Shown here one piece after another: positions 8,415 to 16,709 of a stretch of DNA of 54,669 nucleotides (position 1 is its first letter; each line of letters begins with the position of its first letter). Under the pieces are notes generated by a model. It did no database searches and had not been told where the DNA came from. It saw nothing but the letters and a program-made list of their open reading frames with translations. The translations under genes were made by a program, and so were the position numbers. Source of the stretch: Clostridia bacterium (GTDB taxonomy: Bacteria > Bacillota > Clostridia > Oscillospirales > Feifaniaceae); NCBI GenBank assembly GCA_017517965.1, contig JAFWXR010000055.1, positions 1 through 54,669 on the forward strand. The letters run 5' to 3'.

Positions 8415-9155
8415 TCAAAGCTCTCCTAACTTACTACCTTTGACTTTACCATTTATTTCTGCTTTTTCAAAATCAGAAATAAACCTTTCCACCCTGCGAG
8501 TCAGTGCCTCTTCAGGTTCCGTTTCGGTTTCGGTTGCAATGCCGACCGCCTCAAAAATAATATCGCCCACAAGTTCTTCACTGCCACCGTTTTCACGGTA
8601 CTTCTTCAGAAGTTTTTCAAGCCTGTCAGCAGAACCGCTGATATCAAGCCCCGCCTTCGACGCCTTCTTTCTCACCTTATAGGCACGCATCAATGCAGGC
8701 AAACTCGCCGCAACGCTTTTGAGTATATCGGTATCGGTTTTCTGTGATTTTTCTTTCTTTTTAAGCTTGTCCCAGTTGTCAAGCACCACGTCCGTCGTAT
8801 CCGCCTCAACTTCGCCGAACACGTGCGGGTGCCTGTATATCATCTTGCGACATTCAGCATCTATCACATCATCAACCGTGAATACACCCTTCTCCGCCTC
8901 CATCTCACTGTGGAGAAGCACCTGAAGCATAATATCCCCCAGTTCCTCCTTGAGAAGTTCGGTATCCTGCGTATCAATCGCCTCACACGCCTCATAAGTT
9001 TCCTCGATTAGACTTTTGCGGATGGACTCATGTGTCTGCTCTCTATCCCACGGGCAACCGTAGGGTTGACGCAAAATGTGAATGATTTCGACAAAATCAC
9101 TAAAGGTATACTTGTTTTTTGTTTTTAAACTGTTAATTTTCCCTATATTCTCCAT
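8415..9155 (-). CDS. mazG: Nucleoside triphosphate pyrophosphohydrolase MazG
   Basis: 246 residues. The N-terminal MazG domain (about 20-125) has the signature LRQPYGCPWDREQTHESIRKSLIEE split over WDREQTHESI and EETYEACEAI, with the metal-binding acidic residues EELGDIMLQ and the conserved YRHPHVFG. It hydrolyses dNTPs or NTPs to the monophosphate and pyrophosphate. A second, weaker helical repeat follows. The gene lies 1 base after the flippase stop, matching the yabM-yabN order of Bacillus, but lacks the methylase domain fused to B. subtilis YabN. No convincing ribosome binding site is visible, suggesting coupling to the gene before it. Confidence 0.93.
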   Translation of the reverse strand: MENIGKINSLKTKNKYTFSDFVEIIHILRQPYGCPWDREQTHESIRKSLIEETYEACEAIDTQDTELLKEELGDIMLQVLLHSEMEAEKGVFTVDDVIDAECRKMIYRHPHVFGEVEADTTDVVLDNWDKLKKKEKSQKTDTDILKSVAASLPALMRAYKVRKKASKAGLDISGSADRLEKLLKKYRENGGSEELVGDIIFEAVGIATETETEPEEALTRRVERFISDFEKAEINGKVKGSKLGEL

Positions 9156-9156
9156 T

Positions 9157-10767
9157 TTATACTATCCAACCTATTTTTGCAAGTATTTTTTCAATTTTCT
9201 CACCCATAGGCAGTAAACGCACGTCTTCAGCCCTGTACCACTTCATTATTCCGAGTGAAACAAAGTAAATCAGAGCCGCCACGCATATGCTTGCACCGAG
9301 ACATATGGTATTGCCCATACGTGATGCAACGGGACCATACGTAAAGTACGCACCGACACCGCAGAGTGCTGCCGCAATCACGGGCTTTACCACAGCCGAC
9401 AGTATACCAAGTCCTTTGCCCAGAACCTTTGATATTACTATAAGGTTAAGTATCGTGATTACCGCATAGCAGACGTTGGTGCTTATGGGTGCACCGTTTA
9501 TGTTTATTGACGGAGTTCCTACCATTATATAATTCATTATAAGTTTTATACCGCCACCTATAAACATCGTAAATACGGGCATCCACTCTTTACCGATTGC
9601 CTGAAGCATAACGTTTGTTATAGAAACGAGGCACACGAATACCACCGCAGGTCCCAAAAGACGAAGCAGAGGTGCCGCAATCGACACTTCAACGGGCTTC
9701 GACGGATAAAGAAGTGACAAAATCGGATTTGCCATAACCGAAAGGCCTATACCGCACGGAAGTGCAAGAAATACCGATATTCTGAAGGTTGACGAAATCA
9801 TATTTTTGGTTTCATCTATCTTTTTACTTGCAAAAGCCGCTGAAATAGACGGAATTATGCCTGTACCCATAGGAATTATAAGTGCAGTCGGGAGTGAGAA
9901 AAGCACCCTCGCATAGCCCGAATAACTGCCGTATATCATAGCAACAGTATTTGACAGAGTAGACGCTATCGTATCAAGTCTGTTCTGAACGACTGCGGCA
10001 TCAAGAAGATTTGTAACCGAAAGAACAGATGAACTTATGGTTATGGGTATCATTATCCACAGTATTTTCTTTGCAAGTGAGCCCGAACTTTTGCAGGTGG
10101 TGTCTTCAATAACCTCATTGTACTCAGGCTTGAAAAACGCCCTTCTTACCGCAAGAAATACCGCGCCTACAATCGTGCCGAGCGTTACGCCGAATATTGC
10201 GCCTGCCGCAACAATTGCCATTGAATAGCCCTTGTTATTGAGCCAGAGTGCAAGAGAGTAACCGAATACAGCCTTGATTATGGCAACGATAATCTGTGAT
10301 ATTGCAGTGGGCACCATATCCTGATGTCCCTGAAAATATCCGCGATACAGACTCATCAGCGCCTCAAAAAATATCGCCGGTGCAATCGCAAGTATTGCAC
10401 AGTAGGACTCGGGACTGCTCATTGCCCCCGCAAGTCCTTTTGCAAAGACAAGCATAAACGCCATACCGGCAAAGCCGAGAACGGCAAACATCATAAACGC
10501 AACTCTTACCGTCTTTTTCGCCTGTCTGTATCTGCCGAGAGCAACGTCCTCCGACACAAGTCTTGAAATTACAACGGGCAATGCAGCCGTTGCTATAATG
10601 TACATAAACGTGTATATGTCATAGGCATTACTGTAATATGCCATCGCCTCACCCGAAACGAGATTGGCAAGCGGTACTTTATACAGCGCACCTATCAGTT
10701 TGACGATGATGCCTCCGACCATAAGGACGAGGGCACCCGTCATAAAGTTTTTCTTTTTAGCTGTCAT
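9157..10767 (-). CDS. MOP-superfamily polysaccharide/lipid flippase (YabM/SpoVB family)
   Basis: 536 residues with about 14 predicted membrane segments from residue 8 to the C-terminus. The start LVMVGGIIVKLIGALYKVPLANLVSGE is the classic SpoVB/YabM signature, and RGYFQGHQDMVPTAISQI is the conserved loop. Such proteins move lipid-linked oligosaccharides or lipid II across the membrane, and SpoVB paralogues act in spore cortex assembly. The genomic position directly upstream of mazG equals that of B. subtilis yabM. Whether it serves vegetative wall or cortex synthesis cannot be decided from sequence. Confidence 0.9.
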   Translation of the reverse strand: MTAKKKNFMTGALVLMVGGIIVKLIGALYKVPLANLVSGEAMAYYSNAYDIYTFMYIIATAALPVVISRLVSEDVALGRYRQAKKTVRVAFMMFAVLGFAGMAFMLVFAKGLAGAMSSPESYCAILAIAPAIFFEALMSLYRGYFQGHQDMVPTAISQIIVAIIKAVFGYSLALWLNNKGYSMAIVAAGAIFGVTLGTIVGAVFLAVRRAFFKPEYNEVIEDTTCKSSGSLAKKILWIMIPITISSSVLSVTNLLDAAVVQNRLDTIASTLSNTVAMIYGSYSGYARVLFSLPTALIIPMGTGIIPSISAAFASKKIDETKNMISSTFRISVFLALPCGIGLSVMANPILSLLYPSKPVEVSIAAPLLRLLGPAVVFVCLVSITNVMLQAIGKEWMPVFTMFIGGGIKLIMNYIMVGTPSININGAPISTNVCYAVITILNLIVISKVLGKGLGILSAVVKPVIAAALCGVGAYFTYGPVASRMGNTICLGASICVAALIYFVSLGIMKWYRAEDVRLLPMGEKIEKILAKIGWIV

Positions 10768-10784
10768 TTTCTATATGCCTCTTT

Positions 10785-11141
10785 TTAAAGTTTATTGCCG
10801 CATGCAGAGCAATACTCTGCCTCTGCATCATTATTCTTTCCGCACATTCCGCAAAGTTTATTGCCTTTGAGCTGACGGAGTTTTTCTTCAAGTTCTGCAA
10901 TTTTTGCAATTTTTGCATCAATTTTTGCCAAAGCATTTTCAAAATCGGTCTCTTCATCGTTGTTCCTTGCAGAAAAATACACGTTTCTGCCGAGTTCTTT
11001 ATAAAGACCGTCAAGTTCAGCCTTTTCGTTTATTATTTTTGCACTCACTTTAGCCTGTTCGGTAAGTTCAACCGTTTTGTCGGCAACCGCCTTACCGCCT
11101 TTTTTTGCTTTTTCAAGCAACGCATTAAAATCAAATCCCAT
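10785..11141 (-). CDS. Coiled-coil protein with C-terminal zinc ribbon
   Basis: 118 residues. Amphipathic N-terminal region (FNALLEKAKKGGKAVADKTVEL), a long coiled coil (about 30-95), then a zinc ribbon with CGMC and CSAC pairs near the C-terminus. Soluble, no membrane segment. It lies 17 bases before the flippase gene and 15 bases after the kinase gene, so it is probably co-transcribed with them. Family members are known only as zinc-ribbon domain proteins; I assign no function. Confidence 0.75.
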   Translation of the reverse strand: MGFDFNALLEKAKKGGKAVADKTVELTEQAKVSAKIINEKAELDGLYKELGRNVYFSARNNDEETDFENALAKIDAKIAKIAELEEKLRQLKGNKLCGMCGKNNDAEAEYCSACGNKL

Positions 11142-11156
11142 AATATTTACTCCTTC

Positions 11157-12065
11157 TTATATTTCGAGTCCACCGAAAAATTCTCTGATAATCGCATTCT
11201 TTGGCACAGCATCAGCAGGCATCGAAGGCACCTTTGTCACCACATCAAGAAGGCGTTTCGCATACTCTTCGTATTCTGAACCTAAAAGTGTTTCCAGACA
11301 CCTTTGTGCCTCAGCCTTAAGAAGTGAAACCTCATAAGCCTGTGACGAGTCAACAATAATGTTGGCATTGTCGATATACGGTATTACAAACTGTTCCTCC
11401 GCCTCGACGACACTGCTCCATATCTTTGCGGTGCTTATCGCAGGGTATGCACGAAACTTCTCATCACGTACCATACGCCTTATAAAACGCATATCACGCC
11501 ACGACAATTCCTCAAATTCTCTCGCAACGTCAATATACACCTTATAAGTGAGCCCTTTGGGAAGCTCGTCATCCACAAGCGGATTTAAAGCGTGTATACC
11601 CTCCATAATCACAACGTCACTCTTTTTAAGTTGCAACTCATACGTTGCATCTTTTCGCATCTTCGTCGTGAAATCAAAGGTCGGCATGGGCGTTATTTTA
11701 CCCTCCGTCAGACTTTTGAGTGTTGTATTGAGAAGGTCTATATCAAGCGTATTTAAACTGTCCCAATCCTTATTCCCGTTAGGCAGAAGCGGAATTTCAT
11801 CCTGCTGACGAAAAAAATCGTCCATAGAAATAATGTGGGTATTGTGTCCCTTTTCCGCAAGCTTATTTTTAATTCGCTTTGCCGACGTGGTCTTACCGCT
11901 TGACGAGGGCCCCGACAGAAGTATCACGTTATGATTGCTGTCAATCTCCTCTGCCGCCCTTTCGATAAATGAACTGTAATGTGCCTCAGCCTCTGCAACA
12001 ACTGCATAGGGGTCCTTTTCTATTGCACGGCACACCTGTGCAAGATCCATTTTTCCTTTTTTCAT
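11157..12065 (-). CDS. Uridine kinase/phosphoribulokinase-family nucleoside kinase
   Basis: 302 residues. P-loop GPSSSGKT at residues 52-59, a Walker B-like segment in SDVVIMEGIHALNP, and the lid/base-binding region SMDDFFRQQDEIP with PTFDF typical of uridine-kinase-like enzymes. Related Clostridial proteins often carry an N-terminal TGS-type domain; this one does not and starts about 45 residues before the P-loop. The start codon overlaps the hemZ stop by 4 bases. The substrate is probably a nucleoside but this is inference from the family. Confidence 0.85.
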   Translation of the reverse strand: MKKGKMDLAQVCRAIEKDPYAVVAEAEAHYSSFIERAAEEIDSNHNVILLSGPSSSGKTTSAKRIKNKLAEKGHNTHIISMDDFFRQQDEIPLLPNGNKDWDSLNTLDIDLLNTTLKSLTEGKITPMPTFDFTTKMRKDATYELQLKKSDVVIMEGIHALNPLVDDELPKGLTYKVYIDVAREFEELSWRDMRFIRRMVRDEKFRAYPAISTAKIWSSVVEAEEQFVIPYIDNANIIVDSSQAYEVSLLKAEAQRCLETLLGSEYEEYAKRLLDVVTKVPSMPADAVPKNAIIREFFGGLEI

Positions 12066-13495
12066 AGAGTTTCTCTTATAAGCTCCTCCAATCTTGCAAT
12101 ATTTCCGAGCATCTTTTGCTTATCGTCAAGATACTCATACGGATATTTGTAGTTGAATACCCTTTCGATACGTCCGTTTTTGCCATTCACGACCTTTGAG
12201 ACCGCACCTGCACCAACGGCAATTATCGTCTGATACTCTCCCATTATATATATGTTGTAAAGCCCGTCCTTATCATCAAGAGCATAGCCTACATTTTCAA
12301 GATTACCCACCATATTCTTCTGTTTATACATATAATACGGTCTGTATCCCGCTTCGAGCAGCCTTTTTTGCGCCATCTCGGTCATATACTCGGTAAGAGA
12401 CGCCCTTTCTATCGCACTGTCACCGTCATCACGCAGATTTGCCGCACGTTTTACCGACAAAGTATGCACCGTGACGTTTTCGGGACGCATTGACAGTATC
12501 TTATCAAGTGTAAAGTCAAAATCCTTTTCATCTTCCGTATCAAGACCTGCGATAAGGTCGGTGTTTATACAGTCAAACCCCTTGCTTTTTGCAAGTTCAT
12601 AAGCCCATACAACGTCTTGTGCCGTATGCTTTCTGCCTATTCTCTCAAGCGTCTTATCATTCATGGTCTGCGGATTTATGCTTATTCTCGTGACACCGCA
12701 TTTACGAAGAACGTCAAGTTTTTCTTCGGTTATCGTATCAGGTCTGCCTGCTTCAACGGTAAACTCGTCAAAGAGTTTCGGGTCAAAAAGTTCGTTTACT
12801 TTTGAGAGTACCACGTCAAGTTGACCTGCAGTAAGCGTTGTTGGCGTGCCGCCGCCCATATAGACGGTCGAAACGTAAACGCCCGTTTTATCACACACTT
12901 TTTTGACTTCTTCAAGTTCATCGCAGAGTGCCTTTACGTAGTCGGGTATAAGTGCACCTGCCTTTTCTATCGAATGTGATACGAACGAACAGTAATAACA
13001 GCGACTCGGACAAAACGGTATCGAAATATAGAGTGACACACTCTTCCCGTCAAGTTTCGAGAGTGCCTTCTCCTCACTTTCACATACCATTTCGGAGAGT
13101 CTTATTTTATCCTCTCTCACGCAGTATATTTCGGCTATTTCGGCAGATGTCATAAATTTTCTTTTCTGCCTTATGAATTTTGCCGCGCGTATACCCGTCA
13201 CCGTGCCCCATGCAGGCGAAATGCCCGTATGCTCACGCCCTGCAAGAAAGAGTGCCTTTGACACGAGTGCCGCTTCGTCACACTTTTCATCAAGCCTTGC
13301 CTTGACCGAAGCTTCTGTTTTTCTGCCGTTATCCTCAATTACCGCCACACTCTCCGCTATACCGTCAACCGTTTCAAGTGAGCTCGTTATTACCCTTCCG
13401 TCACTATCGTCGGCAAAGCCCGACAAGGGAAAGAATAACAACGCCGTATTCTGCACGGCATTTTTTTGTGAATGTCCTTTAGTTTCAATTATCAT
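12062..13495 (-). CDS. hemZ: HemZ-like radical-SAM coproporphyrinogen dehydrogenase
   Basis: 477 residues. An N-terminal HemZ-specific region (1-150) precedes the radical-SAM core. The cluster motif CPSRCYYC has its cysteines at 162, 166 and 169, followed by MGGGTPTTL and the HemN-type block TDLIAGLDTED. HemN-like enzymes decarboxylate coproporphyrinogen III without oxygen, but many HemZ/HemW-like members have other roles, and no other heme genes are in view. It overlaps the MBL gene stop by 4 bases and the kinase start by 4 bases, so it is tightly coupled in the operon. Confidence 0.88.
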   Translation of the reverse strand: MIIETKGHSQKNAVQNTALLFFPLSGFADDSDGRVITSSLETVDGIAESVAVIEDNGRKTEASVKARLDEKCDEAALVSKALFLAGREHTGISPAWGTVTGIRAAKFIRQKRKFMTSAEIAEIYCVREDKIRLSEMVCESEEKALSKLDGKSVSLYISIPFCPSRCYYCSFVSHSIEKAGALIPDYVKALCDELEEVKKVCDKTGVYVSTVYMGGGTPTTLTAGQLDVVLSKVNELFDPKLFDEFTVEAGRPDTITEEKLDVLRKCGVTRISINPQTMNDKTLERIGRKHTAQDVVWAYELAKSKGFDCINTDLIAGLDTEDEKDFDFTLDKILSMRPENVTVHTLSVKRAANLRDDGDSAIERASLTEYMTEMAQKRLLEAGYRPYYMYKQKNMVGNLENVGYALDDKDGLYNIYIMGEYQTIIAVGAGAVSKVVNGKNGRIERVFNYKYPYEYLDDKQKMLGNIARLEELIRETL

Positions 13496-14076
13496 CTTTC
13501 AAAATACGGATTATCCGCCTTTTCTCTGTTAAGTGTCGTAGCACCGCCGTGTCCGGGATAAATAACGTAATCCTTTTCAAGTGCAGAGATGCGCTTAAGC
13601 GACTCTCTCATCACCTCGGGGCTTCCGCCCTCAAAATCCGTCCTGCCGATTGTGCCCTCAAAAACAGTATCCCCCGAAAACATTTCATCTTCCGTGAGAA
13701 AACAAACACTGCCTCTCGAATGGCCGGGGGTATGCATAACTTTAAGACCGAAAATTTCATCACCGTCATCAACAAACATATCTGCCGTACCCGGTGTGCC
13801 TGCATTCTGAAGTTCTATTTCAAGTTGATTTGCATCCTCTTTATGAATGGCAATCTGCGCTCCCGTCATTTCACGGAGTTTGCCTGCATCCCACACGTGG
13901 TCGAAATGGCCGTGTGTAAGAAGGATATATTTCAGTTTCGGTGCATTTTCCGATTCAAAATATTCTAAAAGTGCCTTATTGCGACGTGCAGGGTCAATTA
14001 CCGCACACTCACCGTCTTTTTCGAGAATATACGTATTGTTGCCCATAATACCGCTTCGTATTGCTTTTATTATCAT
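13492..14076 (-). CDS. MBL-fold metallo-hydrolase (glyoxalase II-like, YqgX type)
   Basis: 194 residues, typical of the small one-domain family. The metal-binding motif is THGHFDHVWD (about residues 54-63), with further ligands in HTPGHSRGSVCF, FSGDTVFEGTIGRTD and YPGHGGAT. It probably hydrolyses a thioester such as a glyoxalase II substrate or bacillithiol-like adduct; this is family inference. Four-base overlaps with dtd upstream and hemZ downstream. Confidence 0.9.
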   Translation of the reverse strand: MIIKAIRSGIMGNNTYILEKDGECAVIDPARRNKALLEYFESENAPKLKYILLTHGHFDHVWDAGKLREMTGAQIAIHKEDANQLEIELQNAGTPGTADMFVDDGDEIFGLKVMHTPGHSRGSVCFLTEDEMFSGDTVFEGTIGRTDFEGGSPEVMRESLKRISALEKDYVIYPGHGGATTLNREKADNPYFER

Positions 14077-14528
14077 TTTCTCATCGTCCTCGTATCCATA
14101 AGTATGGTTACAGGCCCGTCTCCTATTATTTCAACCGTCATATCCGCACCGAATACGCCCGGTTTTACTTCGCTTACACCGTTGTCGGCAAGCGCCTGCA
14201 TAAAGTATTCGTACAGCGCATTTGCACGCTCGGGCGCTTCCGCATCTATAAACGAGGGGCGGTTGCCCTTTGATGCATTTCCCAAAAGCGTAAACTGCGA
14301 TACTGCAAGTATACTGCCGCCGACGTCGGTTATGCTTTTATTCATTTTGCCGTTTTCGTCTTCAAAAACGCGCAGTCTTGCAATTTTGCCTGCAAGATAA
14401 TCCGCCTCCTCCTGCGTGTCGTTTTTCTCGACACCCAGAAGCACGTTAAAGCCGTGTCCCGTCTCAGAAACAACCTCTCCGTCCACCGTCACGGACGACC
14501 TTTTTACCCTTTGTATAACCGCTCTCAT
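14073..14528 (-). CDS. dtd: D-aminoacyl-tRNA deacylase
   Basis: 151 residues, full length. MRAVIQRVKRSSVTVDGEVV start; substrate-pocket motif SQFTLLGNASKGNRPSF (about 77-93); and GDGPVTI near the C-terminus, where most family members have NDGPVT, a conservative change in the Gly-cisPro-type region. It hydrolyses D-amino acids (and glycine mischarged on tRNA-Ala) from tRNA. The 4-base overlaps with relA and the MBL gene make it part of the recJ-relA-dtd operon common in Firmicutes. Confidence 0.96.
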   Translation of the reverse strand: MRAVIQRVKRSSVTVDGEVVSETGHGFNVLLGVEKNDTQEEADYLAGKIARLRVFEDENGKMNKSITDVGGSILAVSQFTLLGNASKGNRPSFIDAEAPERANALYEYFMQALADNGVSEVKPGVFGADMTVEIIGDGPVTILMDTRTMRK

Positions 14529-16705
14529 GATTTGTTACCTCTCCTGATGGATGATACCTCTTTAAGTTCACCGATTTTTCTTATGATGGTATCAAGATGC
14601 TCACGGCTGTGAACGTCGCACGAAAGCACGACTATCGCCGTATTATCCGTCTCCCTTGCAATAAGCGACTTTATCGTCACCCTCATATTTGCAAGAATTG
14701 CCGTAATATCGGCAAGAACGCCGTATTTCTTTGAACAGTATATTTCAAGCGAAGCAAGAAAACTCTCATCCTCCGACGTGTTTGCCCAGCTAACGTTGAG
14801 CCACCTGTCATTCTCGTCACCCTTTTCAAGACTCGCCTTGACGTGTGCACAGTCTGCCCTGTGTACCGATATACCGTAGCCTTTTGTTATGTAGCCGATA
14901 ATATGCTCACCCGGAAGAGGATTACAGCACCTTGCAAACTTGACAAGGCAGTTATCTACACCCTCAACCACCACGGGTGATTTGCTGTGCGTCGTCTTCT
15001 TCGTGCCCTGTTTTGCAATGGACGCCGTTATTTCTTCATTTGACGCCTTATTTTCCTTGATAAACTCATTTTTAAATCGTGAAATGAGTTTATTCATGGG
15101 CAGACCGTCATAACCGATTGCGGCAATCAGGTCTTCAGCATTGGAAAAGCCGTATTTGTTTGCAACCGAGGCAATAAATTTATCCCTCTGCTCCTTGGTG
15201 ATGTCAACGCCTGCTTCGGCAAGTGCAACATCAAGTTCTTCATCACCCTTGGCAATATTTTCTTCCCGTCTTTCCTTCTTGAACCACTGCCTTATCTTGC
15301 TCTTTGCAGAAGATGTCTTCGCAATATTGAGCCAGTCACGACCCGGGCCTTTGCCCGAATTGGTCGTCATTATCTCAATGATATCGCCGTTTTTCGGCTG
15401 ATAGTCAAGCTGTGTCATCTTGCCGTTACACTTTGCACCTATCATCTTGTTTCCGACGGCACTGTGTATCGAATAAGCAAAGTCTATGACAGTTGCGCCT
15501 GCAGGCAGGTTGATAATGTCACCCTTGGGTGTAAACACGAAAACTTCATCCGAGAAAAAGTCAACCTTAAAGGTCTTCATAAAGTCTTCGTCACTGTCGA
15601 CCGATTCAGCCTGAGTTTTAAGCAGATTTCTCACCCATTCAAGCTGTCTGTCATCCTGCGCCTTACCCTGAACCTTACTCTTGTATTTCCAGTGTGCAGC
15701 AATACCGTATTCTGCCGTTCTGTGCATTTCCCACGTGCGTATCTGCACCTCAAACGGCTGACCCTCTTTACCGATAACCGTCGTATGAAGCGACTGATAC
15801 ATATTGGGCTTAGGCGTGGAAATATAATCCTTGAATCTGCCCGGAATCGGCTTATACATATCGTGGATAATGCCGAGTGCATTATAACACTCATTCATAT
15901 TGTCCACGATAATTCTTATCGCATACAGATCATATATCTCGTCTATAGTCTTATTTTGCGCATACATCTTTCTGTAAACGCTGTATATATGCTTTACCCT
16001 GCTGTTTATATGCGGTATTTCATAGCCGAGCTCGTTAAAATGCTCTTTTATATGCTCAATCGTGTTTGCCAGAAAGTTTTCGTGAGTCTGCGCCTTCTTT
16101 TCCATATTTTCTTCTATTTCGTGATACGCCACGGGATCGAGATATTTTATGGAAAGATCCTCAAGTTCGATTTTCATACGCTGCATACCGAGACGGTGTG
16201 CAAGAGGCGCATATATTTCAAGCGTCTCTTTTGCTTTACGGCGCTGTTTTTCGGGATTTACGTACTCGTTCGTACGCATGTTATGCAGACGGTCGGCAAG
16301 CTTTATGATTATGACACGCACGTCCTTCGCCGTTGCAAGAAACATCTTACGCAGATTTTCAACCTGCTGTTTTTCTTTATCCGTATACACGGTACGTGAA
16401 AGCTTCGTTACACCGTCAACTATCTCTGCCACTTCAAGACCGAACTGTTTTTTTAAGTCGTCAAAGCTGACCGTCGTGTCTTCAATGGTATCGTGCAGCA
16501 GAGCCGCAACGACAGAATCGGTGTCAAGACCCGTTTTGACGAGTATCTTGGCCACCTCTATCGGATGAATGATATAATCCTCACCCGATGCACGCTTCTG
16601 CCCCTCGTGAGCAGCATAAGACAAATCAAACGCCGCAAGTATTTTTTCTTTATCATACTCTCCGTTTTGTATTATTTCACAAACGGTTTCTCTGTAGTTG
16701 TTCAT
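14525..16705 (-). CDS. relA: Bifunctional (p)ppGpp synthetase/hydrolase (Rel)
   Basis: 726 residues. HD hydrolase domain (about 25-180: HPIEVAKILV, LLHDTIEDT, ADRLHNMRT), synthetase domain (about 230-360: YDLYAIRIIV, GRFKDYISTPKPNMYQSLHT), TGS domain (about 388-450: VFVFTPKGDIINLPAGATVIDFAYSIHS), zinc-finger-like CCNPLPGEHIIGY region, and a C-terminal ACT domain. Both active sites look intact, so it can make and degrade the stringent-response alarmone. It is 4 bases after recJ; the apt gene that often lies between recJ and relA is missing here. Confidence 0.97.
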   Translation of the reverse strand: MNNYRETVCEIIQNGEYDKEKILAAFDLSYAAHEGQKRASGEDYIIHPIEVAKILVKTGLDTDSVVAALLHDTIEDTTVSFDDLKKQFGLEVAEIVDGVTKLSRTVYTDKEKQQVENLRKMFLATAKDVRVIIIKLADRLHNMRTNEYVNPEKQRRKAKETLEIYAPLAHRLGMQRMKIELEDLSIKYLDPVAYHEIEENMEKKAQTHENFLANTIEHIKEHFNELGYEIPHINSRVKHIYSVYRKMYAQNKTIDEIYDLYAIRIIVDNMNECYNALGIIHDMYKPIPGRFKDYISTPKPNMYQSLHTTVIGKEGQPFEVQIRTWEMHRTAEYGIAAHWKYKSKVQGKAQDDRQLEWVRNLLKTQAESVDSDEDFMKTFKVDFFSDEVFVFTPKGDIINLPAGATVIDFAYSIHSAVGNKMIGAKCNGKMTQLDYQPKNGDIIEIMTTNSGKGPGRDWLNIAKTSSAKSKIRQWFKKERREENIAKGDEELDVALAEAGVDITKEQRDKFIASVANKYGFSNAEDLIAAIGYDGLPMNKLISRFKNEFIKENKASNEEITASIAKQGTKKTTHSKSPVVVEGVDNCLVKFARCCNPLPGEHIIGYITKGYGISVHRADCAHVKASLEKGDENDRWLNVSWANTSEDESFLASLEIYCSKKYGVLADITAILANMRVTIKSLIARETDNTAIVVLSCDVHSREHLDTIIRKIGELKEVSSIRRGNKS

Positions 16706-16709
16706 TACC

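Noticed and set aside
15464-16399. 311-residue plus-strand frame inside relA
   Set aside because: Antisense to a clearly conserved gene, with arbitrary composition and no start signals.
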